From Haliotis asinina (Eukaryota; Mollusca; Gastropoda; Lepetellida; Haliotidae), in contig NC_090291.1 of NCBI RefSeq assembly GCF_037392515.1, forward strand, positions 30,800,001 to 30,864,000: a stretch of DNA of 64,000 bases, written 5' to 3'. Positions 56,750 through 64,000 of this stretch are shown here, piece after piece. The position numbers and the translations under genes were made by a program. A model generated the notes under the pieces. That model was not told the origin of the DNA, did no database searches, and worked only from the letters and a program-made list of their open reading frames with translations. How positions within the stretch are numbered: position 1 is the first letter of the stretch; each line of letters begins with the position of its first letter.

Positions 56750-56750
<1 letters not shown>

Positions 56751-56791
<41 letters not shown>

Positions 56792-56792
56792 A

Positions 56793-56823
<31 letters not shown>

Positions 56824-56934
56824 CACACCACACACACACACACCACACACACCACACACACACACACACACACATACACACACACACCACACACACACAC
56901 CACACACACCACACACACACACACACCACACACA

Positions 56935-56965
<31 letters not shown>

Positions 56966-57008
56966 CACCACACACACATACACACACACCACACACACAC
57001 ACACCACA

Positions 57009-57071
<63 letters not shown>
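56751..57071. repeat. Complex (CA)n/(CACACC)n microsatellite
   Basis: 320 bp of CA repeats with scattered extra C and occasional TACA. Long frames on both strands are artefacts. Confidence 0.95.
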
Positions 57072-57073
<2 letters not shown>

Positions 57074-57402
57074 CAGCCAAGTTATGAACGATCCCTAACC
57101 ACAACTTGATAGTCAATAACTGCAACTGGGGACACTACTCTCGTTTACTTCGAATTCGTGACTACTCGGCATTAACATTGTCACAGACGTGGAAGCGGAT
57201 CTGTACGTTTTTGTACGGTTTTGACTCGGTGCCATGGCTGGTACACAGCTTAGACTGGTTTTCTTCGATCAATTTCGCCGTTATTTGTGCGACCAACAGT
57301 CATTTGTATATTTCTTGAAACCAAGATGTACCCTACTTGGTACTTGGTGAGCGAAACGGTTAACACACACTCATGTTTGAACATGCAATAATAGTTCCTC
57401 TT
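57072..57402. other. RGK intron 1 sequence, nothing recognised
   Basis: No recognisable gene or repeat. Confidence 0.5.
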
Positions 57403-57659
57403 TCCATCCATCTATCCATCCATCCACACATGCATCCGCCCATCCATTCGTCTGTCTGTCCGTCCGTCCATTCGTCTGTCTGCCTGTCTGTCTACACACG
57501 CGTAAGCACGCACGTACGCACACATGCATGCATGCATGCATACATACATACATACATACATACATACATACATACATACATACATACATACATACATACA
57601 TACATACATACATACATACATACATACATACATACATACATACATACATACATACATAC
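57403..57659. repeat. Tetranucleotide microsatellite, (CATC)n to (CATA)n
   Basis: CATC- and GTCC/GTCT-type units (57403-57485) grade into GCAT and then about 30 pure TACA units (57537-57659). Confidence 0.95.
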
Positions 57660-57967
57660 CATTATGTTATGATTCGTTCTCGTCCTGTTCATTCACCACC
57701 ATGATACATAAGAAAAATACCTAACGCATCCTCATAAAATTGTCACTGACAGATCCCCCATTCATTCGATAATTATCTTTATTTTAAAAGGTGTTAAAAA
57801 TAAGCAAAACTAGTGAATCACCAAGTTATTGAGGGACTGGACATACTGTTCAAGTCACAACACAATATGAAGATACATACGCGATGATACTCAAAAGGTT
57901 CCTGGTTCGCATTTAAATTCGCCGATATATTAGTAGTATGTCTTAGATCTCTAAAAATCAGGCTAGC

Positions 57968-58071
57968 TATTCTCAAAACGTTCGTAGCCCTACGAACTTC
58001 TTAAGCCCATTCTTAACACATTGATTACGATCAAAGTTAAGAATTGTTAGGGCTACGAACGTTCGAGAATA
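57968..58071. mobile_element. 104-bp palindromic MITE, copy 2
   Basis: The left end TATTCTCAAAACGTTCGTAG and right end CTACGAACGTTCGAGAATA are inverted copies. The interior matches the element at 22855-22959. Confidence 0.7.
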
Positions 58072-59145
58072 AGGGCGTGGAGGTGTTGCGGGAATCTTTT
58101 ATCCTACCTCACACGTAAATGTATAAATTTTATATGTTACCTGCTTGGAATGCCAAACAGTGGGAATTCGTTTGTTACATCGTGTTAGCAGTGCTTTTTT
58201 TTATTTCGGTATTGCTGTAATTGCCTAACTCTGATACTCCTTATTATCTGATACCCGTGCTTCAAACAGGTCAAAATGAACATTGAAGTGTTCGGTAAGA
58301 AAAATAATTTGTTCACTTGTCCCTCTGAACCCATGGGTCGATGTACCCTCTATGCTCCCCTTTCGGGCTCAGAAAGCATAAATAAACATACAGGGTACAT
58401 CAACCTATGTCCCCCTCGTGACCAGAGAAATACTGGCAATAGTTGCATCATACAGTGAGTCAAAGGTGAACAAATCGATACAACATGTTGCGTAGGCTCA
58501 ATGGAATGTGCAAGACAGAGACAGAAGTTACATCAGACAAAGAAACATATAACAAGCCTCTGATTCACCTATCCCACAAAAAGGCCAGCGCATACTCCCG
58601 ATTCTAAATTTAGCACCGAAATGTCATGTCAGGAGTAACGGATGATGTTGGCGTCTTGGGAAGCCCGACTTGGCAGACGACATTGTTTCTATGGGGTGTT
58701 TCTGATTCATTGACAGTTTAAATATAACTTAACCCAAGATATGTTTTTGTATTTTCTGAAAGACGGGAATAGGTTCTCCACACAATGAAGTCTTGGAATT
58801 TGGAAGTGGATTTTCAAATATTCTTATCTGTATTATGAGATACGCATAACCTTGGTTCTTGCTTGGATATGACGTCACCAGCCATGGTAACCGATATTCT
58901 CGCATTGTGAAACACAATGCGTAACCGTGTTCCTTCTGTGCATTATATAACAACTCATCTTGCTCAGTATTTTTCCCTGTCTATACACATTGACTTATGG
59001 TGCAAAACGGAACACGACAACTAAAATATACTAGCAATGGGTGATTAAAAACGAATACCTGGTGCAACTGACTCAGTTCCTTCATACAGACCATTTTGGG
59101 TTTTTTTCCGATTGAAGGAAAAATCAATCTATCGCATTCATAATC
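58072..59145. other. RGK intron 1 sequence with a small hairpin
   Basis: GGTCGATGTACCCTCTATGC at 58336 faces its inverted copy ending 58405 (GCATAAATAAACATACAGGGTACATCAACC), a 70-nt hairpin. No gene is recognised. Confidence 0.45.
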
Positions 59146-59289
59146 TCAGTTTTAGTTTTAGCAATGTGAAAGCAGTAACGCGGCAGGGGACAGTTGAAAT
59201 GTGCCTGACACGTTGTATCCATGTGGGGAATCGAACCAGGGTTTCCGATATGACGAGCGGACACTTTCACCACTAGGCTACCCCACCGC
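59146..59289 (-). repeat. SINE family A copy
   Basis: It has AGCAATGTGAAAGCAGTAACGCGGCAGGGGACAG and, toward the head, GGGGAATCGAACCAGGGT and CACCACTAGGCTACCCCACC. The body is diverged but the head is good. Confidence 0.85.
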
Positions 59290-59599
59290 AGTACATAACG
59301 ACACTCGCTTATAATCTCATGAGTGAGTGAGTCGACTGGGTTTATCCCTGCTTTGAACCCCTTTCCATTTATATACCAAAGTGATGGGACCCGAGAATGC
59401 TAGTGTAGTGTTGACAAAACAAACAACATGATACTTGAGGCGAATTTAAAGGTAAAGTGCAGGATATCCTTTGGATGAAAACTAAACAGATATTGAAAAC
59501 ATTCATATTTCCAATCTCATGGAACTCCTTTTCAATTTAAATGAAATTATTTGTTTCTGTTAAAATTAGATATATTCAGAGACTAAGCATTAACGCAGT

Positions 59600-60081
59600 C
59601 ACCATTATGTTATGGCATTTATAGTCTAATGTCCATGTTATTATGGTATATTTAGTCCAGTCTCCATGTTATAATGATATTTATAGCCTAGCCGCTATTT
59701 TGTTATGTTATTCATAGCCTAGCCTCCATGTTAGTATGGGATTTTTGTCTAGATTCCATGTTATTATGGTATTTATTGCCTAGCGCCTATGTTATTATAG
59801 TATTGTAGTCTAGCCTCCATGTTGTTATGGTACATATAGTCTAGCATCCATGTTATTATGGTACATATAGTCTAGCCTCCATGTTGTTGTGTTTTTCTTG
59901 TCTATATTCCATGTTACTATGGTATTTATTGTTTAGCCTCCATGTTATTATGGTATATATAGTCTAGCTTCCATGTTATTATTTCATTGTTAGTCCAGTC
60001 TCCATGTTATTTCGGTACTGTAGTCCAGTCTCCATTGTATTGTAGCATTTATAGTCAAGCATCCGTGTTATCTTGGTATTT
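59600..60081. repeat. Degenerate minisatellite, about 31-bp unit, about 15 copies
   Basis: Variants of TAGTCTAGCCTCCATGTTAT plus TATGGTATTTA repeat throughout, with unit lengths drifting between about 28 and 36 bp. Confidence 0.85.
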
Positions 60082-62004
60082 AGCAAAGGTCATTGAGCGA
60101 GAAATATATATTACACACGTCTAGACCAGGGTGTGGAGGTGTGAATACAACCCCATTTGGGTGGTGGTGCATATTAAAAAATAGAATCCAGGTTAAATAT
60201 ACCTTTATTCTGTTAGTAATGTTATTCTGTACATTGGTATAGTACAAGAAGTTGTGTTACGACTTTTTACGCTTCCGCTCTACAGAAATAAGCATGATAT
60301 ACAGCACTATGCCCCACACTGATTGGAATGACAGCTGAACACTGGCTATGCTTGGAATGTGTTGGTACGTTTCTCGATAGGGGCTAGTTGGACGTAACAT
60401 TGGGTAATTGAACATGTATTATGTAACAGACAGAAAGGTGTACTTCCTATACCTGTTATACATATGTATAGAGAACACTCTATTTCGATATGCACCGATT
60501 CCACATGGGCATATAAGTAGATGGTTTATAGGTGTGTCTTACACCGAACAATAAGCTTCCAAAATATTATCAGGTGCTGTTTCAAAACAAACGCAAAGGT
60601 AGTTTGTAGGTCGAACATATAGTGTCTGTTTTAATGCAACATTTGGGGTTAAAATGTTTTCGTTTTTTTAAACAATACATATGTCTGCATATTGCCGCTT
60701 ACACTTAACTATAGCGGCACTTGCAACCGAATTTGAGGGGTGTTGTTACCATGTGTGTTCGTATGAGTGTGTTGGGGTGGGGTGGGGGAGGTGGGAGTGA
60801 GAGATGTGAAGGAACACCGAGATGAGACAAACAACATAGGAGCTATGACGGTGAAAGATAGTGACAGCAACATTTGCGGAATGTTATTGTTATTGACCTC
60901 TTCTTTTTGTATGTGTGTGTTTGTGTGTGTGTGTGTGTGGGGGGGGGAGAAGGAGAGACAGACATGTAGGAACAGTGAGATAGTCATGCAGAGACAGAAC
61001 AAGAGAGTGCGAGGTGAGAAAGAGAGTTATGTGTGGTGTGTTTTGTGTGATAGAAACAGTGCGTATGTGTCTGAGTTGTTTCCTTGTTTTCATGCTAGTT
61101 GTTTTGATCGTACTCCACATTAATCAGGACAACGGCTGGAATCCCGTATAAAGATGTCCACTGATAGAATGTTCTTCATGGTCAACTGAACATGCTTCTC
61201 CCTTTGCTGGCGACGTACATATAACTATCACCGTTTAGTACAAGGGCAATTAGAGACGGGGAAATACACCAACCCATGAACAAGCAGTTATCCGGCGCCA
61301 CACTGATAGGAATAACAATAAGCAGGTCTCTGAGTATGCTAGTAGTTTGTTTGCAGTCCTTGGAATACAGGACTCTCACAATAACATTCCACATATGACG
61401 GTTCTATTGTTCTATTGTTATTGCGACTATATTATTTCGAATGTATGTAGATACAAAGTGAATCAATTGGAAACCCTTCACATTCAACATTTCCCGTTTC
61501 TTTTCTTTGCATACTGTTGCGTCGTTATTTGAAATGAATTACGCCTTTTTTCGAAAGAATCAATGATCTTCAGCCAACTGAAAAATGACTATTCGTCAAG
61601 TATGTAATCCACTGGGAAATATAACTGTCAGTGGGGGAATGCGGCCATTTATCTGACTCTGGGTCTGTCAAATAAATTTATAAATCTGGTCATCAGAGTC
61701 AAATATAGTGGAACAGAATATCCCACAAGGATGGTAAGCTTAACAGGAAGATAAATAATGTACAATGCGTGTCACGGCAATATTGTTCCAGTGCCTGTCA
61801 GCGTTGTGCCTATTACATTGGCTTGAAATAATTCATGCTTTGGCTTGTTCGATATTATTGCATATTGCTAGGTCTACGTCTACAATGTAACAAGCACATG
61901 TTGTATCTGTGAGGGAATATTAACTCTTTCCCCATCTGTTGCACTGCATCGATCGCAAGGAAAATGTCCAACACAGGTATATTGCTGTTATAGTATTTGG
62001 GAAT
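60082..62004. other. RGK intron 1 sequence, no gene recognised
   Basis: G-rich runs occur at 60770-60800 and a G tract near 60939 (possible G-quadruplexes on the + strand). Frames here are low-complexity. Confidence 0.5.
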
Positions 62005-62480
62005 TTAAATGGGCCTCCCATGAGGGTGGCAGGCGGCAGTGTGTAAAGAGCACGGGTCATAAATCAATTGAAGTTAAGTACCGTTGGTCGTCGAGAGTCC
62101 TTGGATGGATGACTGGGTTCAGAGACTGTACTCATGTGAGTTTTTCGAACTTCAGTGGTGCCCAGAACGAAGCATTGTATCATGCATGGTCGTACTTTAG
62201 GCAGGCATTTTGTTCAGAACTGCACTGGCCACCCAGCAGTGAATGAGTGAATGGGTACCCGGTGGGATGAGAAGGTCGTGTTGTTATTAACCTTATAGCC
62301 TTTCACATGCTGCTTCGGGTGCAGTACATACTGATCCACTGACTGGGGGAATATTGTTCAGAACTGCCCTGTTCGCACACAGCGGGTAACCAGTGGGATG
62401 ATATGGTCATATGGCCGTTGGTACGTTAGCCCTTAACATGCTGCTTAGGTTGTAGTACACAATGACCCGAGTAATAATGT
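62005..62480 (+). repeat. 5S rRNA-derived SINE, copy 2, with duplicated tail
   Basis: AAAGAGCACGGGTCAT, TTGAAGTTAAGTACCGTTGG and CCTTGGATGGATGACTGG follow the order of 5S rRNA from its first third to its internal promoter. The tail unit (CAGAACTGCACTGGCCACCC, GGGTACCCGGTGGGATGAGA, CACATGCTGCTTCGGGTGCAG) is repeated in tandem at about 62215-62330 and 62353-62465. Confidence 0.65.
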
Positions 62481-62868
62481 CAGCGCTTCGATTTGGAACA
62501 TGGAAGTAGCGCAATAGGAACACACACTTTATCAATGTTATGAAAGACAAGGTAAGAATATTCGTATACCATTATTCTTCCGTAATAATCATTAAACTTT
62601 ACAAAGTGGGTCTTTTTACCGCGCGTTTTCACTTTGTTTAATTTGTAAATGTTAATTAGAAAAAATAATATCTGTTCGTCTAATCAAAATGTCGAACATA
62701 TACTCTTGCAAAAACAAACGTCACGCTACACAGTGCTCGTAACAGGTTTACGATTAACACGTATTGAAACATTGACGTTTTTTGACATTGATTGACGGTG
62801 ATTTGTAATCGAAACGGTTAATACGTCACCGGAACTAAACTAAAACCTGTCAATGTAAAACTACTTAC

Positions 62869-63391
62869 GTGTTCGCGGTTCGTATGGTCCTAAGTTCTCT
62901 GACGTCATAAACTGTCTAATAAGCGTCGATTTCCCGACCCCGTCAGACCCGAGAACCATCACCCGGTAGTAAGATGGAGCTGACGAGGCTCCACTGTCCA
63001 TCGATGTCACACTTGTCGTACGTGACGGCTTTTTGTCCTGGTCATGCAGACTAATGAAACTGCCACCAGATTTTAGGCTGTTTGTACTTTTACTTTTGAA
63101 TTTGTCTCCAATGTTTAAGACTCCTTTTGACGTCTTCTTGAACGATCGGACTCTGCAGAGTCCGCCTCCTTGATGTGCACCGTTGCTGTCGTCGTACACA
63201 TGTTCTGTCCTGATGTCGCTGTTAGAATCCGCAACAGATAGATATATTTGTGGGACGCTGTCCGATCGAGGTCTGGAGTCGATCTTAAGACTCAGTTTAG
63301 GCCTCGGACGATTCCTGAAAGAGGATGACCGGGCGTGGGGGTTTGTCGTGGTACCAGCGTGTGATACCACGGACAGATACTGGTCACTCAT
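62869..63391 (-). CDS. RGK GTPase, coding exon 1 (N-terminal extension and P-loop)
   Basis: It encodes residues 1-174 plus the first base of codon 175. The start ATG at 63391 (MSDQYLSVVSHAG) is the first in-frame ATG after an upstream stop; a longer reading begins with GTG and is not credible in a eukaryote. Residues 1-140 are polar, serine/arginine-rich and probably unstructured (SSSFRNRPRPKLSLKI, VRSFKKTSKGVLNIG), as in RGK proteins, where such regions hold phosphorylation and 14-3-3 sites. YRVMVLGSDGVGKSTLIRQF begins the GTPase domain; GSDGVGKS (148-155) is the G1/P-loop. The donor is GAACAC|GTAAGT. Confidence 0.88.
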
Positions 63392-64000
63392 ATCACAGTT
63401 ATCAGAAAAAGATGTATGAATAATAGTCACAAGTACAAGTCTTGGGAAGTTTCACTGAGAGGAAGCACTTGGCTCTGTTACCATCCTCTATTGAACTCGG
63501 TCACGAACATTCGCAATTAACAACACGAACTACACAAACTGTTGCTGTGACTCGTCAACATACTTCCACGACCGTGTACCAACATCGATTCGGACAAATC
63601 ACATGACCTGCAACAATTCCTCCAATGAAAAGCCAGCATTTCCTTCACTGCGGTTTCTGCGTCATGGCCGGATCCCCGTGAACGACACAGCTAAATTCTT
63701 CGCATCAGCCGTAGAAATTCGATCCCGAAGCACTCCGCTATCTTTGGCAAGGCAGCACCCTCTTCCCAGCAAACACACGAAGCAATGATCCAACGATACA
63801 CAGGTGTAACCCAACTTCCTCGCTGTAGAGCCTAGCACACGCTCACGGAGATAATTCCTCGCCAGAGGAGCTTCTCTCAACGCTGGGACGGGTCCACTTA
63901 CACAAGGGACTTGGGGAAACACCTTTGATGTCTAATCAGTTTTTGAGAGCCCAATTAAGAAGATTTGTAAACCTGTCGTCTTTCCGTATCGTTTCATTGT
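63392..64000. other. 5' flank of the RGK gene
   Basis: Probable 5' UTR and upstream sequence on the - strand. I see no TATA box or other promoter element I can defend. Short frames on both strands (63603-63922) have no recognisable domain. An upstream non-coding exon is possible. Confidence 0.4.

Noticed and set aside
56637..57125. Frames up to 153 codons on both strands
   Set aside because: They come entirely from the complex CA microsatellite.
57371..57724. Frames of Ile-His-Thr-Tyr and Met-Tyr-Val-Cys repeats
   Set aside because: Translations of the CATA tetranucleotide array.
62898..62910. TGACGTCA (cAMP response element) near the RGK start
   Set aside because: It lies within coding codons (Met-Thr-Ser) of exon 1, downstream of the start. 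A regulatory role cannot be argued from the motif alone.
63389..63430. Longer RGK start at 63430
   Set aside because: That codon is GTG; the first in-frame ATG after an upstream stop is at 63391.

Overview
The window is eukaryotic genomic DNA, almost certainly from a mollusc and most likely an abalone-like vetigastropod. The reasons are intron-bearing genes with consensus splice sites, very low coding density, many microsatellites, and dozens of copies of two SINE families whose shared tail (GGAATATTGCT...GCGGCGTAAAACTAAACTCACTCAC) I associate from memory with Haliotis. The species is inference; the eukaryotic nature is seen directly.

Two host genes can be assembled by hand. (1) An exostosin-family (GT47) glycosyltransferase on the + strand has two coding exons, 13117-13229 (type II membrane anchor) and 13596-14943 (catalytic domain). 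A phase-2 intron joins them into a 486-residue protein. (2) An RGK-family (Rad/Rem/Gem/Kir-type) small GTPase on the - strand has four coding exons: 63391-62869, 48142-48063, 26374-26188 and 24613-24357. All splice sites are GT-AG, all phases agree, and the product is 348 residues. This gene spans 39 kb, so everything between 24.4 and 63.4 kb lies in its introns.

Layout: 1-13.1 kb is intergenic, with scattered SINEs, two related small TA-flanked MITEs, an inverted-repeat element, a degenerate 88-bp tandem repeat and a 1-kb minisatellite of 29-bp units. 13.1-14.9 kb is the exostosin gene. 14.9-24.3 kb is intergenic, with SINEs (including one derived from 5S rRNA) and a MITE. 24.4-26.4 kb holds the last two RGK exons. 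26.4-48.1 kb is RGK intron 2, which contains an apparently intact Tc1-type transposon (35306-36602) and a Ginger-like element with integrase-type zinc finger (40189-42042) that has long terminal inverted repeats but has lost its catalytic core. 48.1-62.9 kb is RGK intron 1, with the best SINE copies, several minisatellites and long (CA)n and (CATA)n tracts. 62.9-63.4 kb is RGK coding exon 1, followed by its 5' flank.

I found no rRNA or tRNA genes, no CRISPR array and no operon-like organisation. The most unusual items are the array of alternating 22-bp motifs inside the inverted repeats of the Ginger-like element, a 22-bp minisatellite grown from inside a SINE, and two SINE families with unrelated heads but one common tail.
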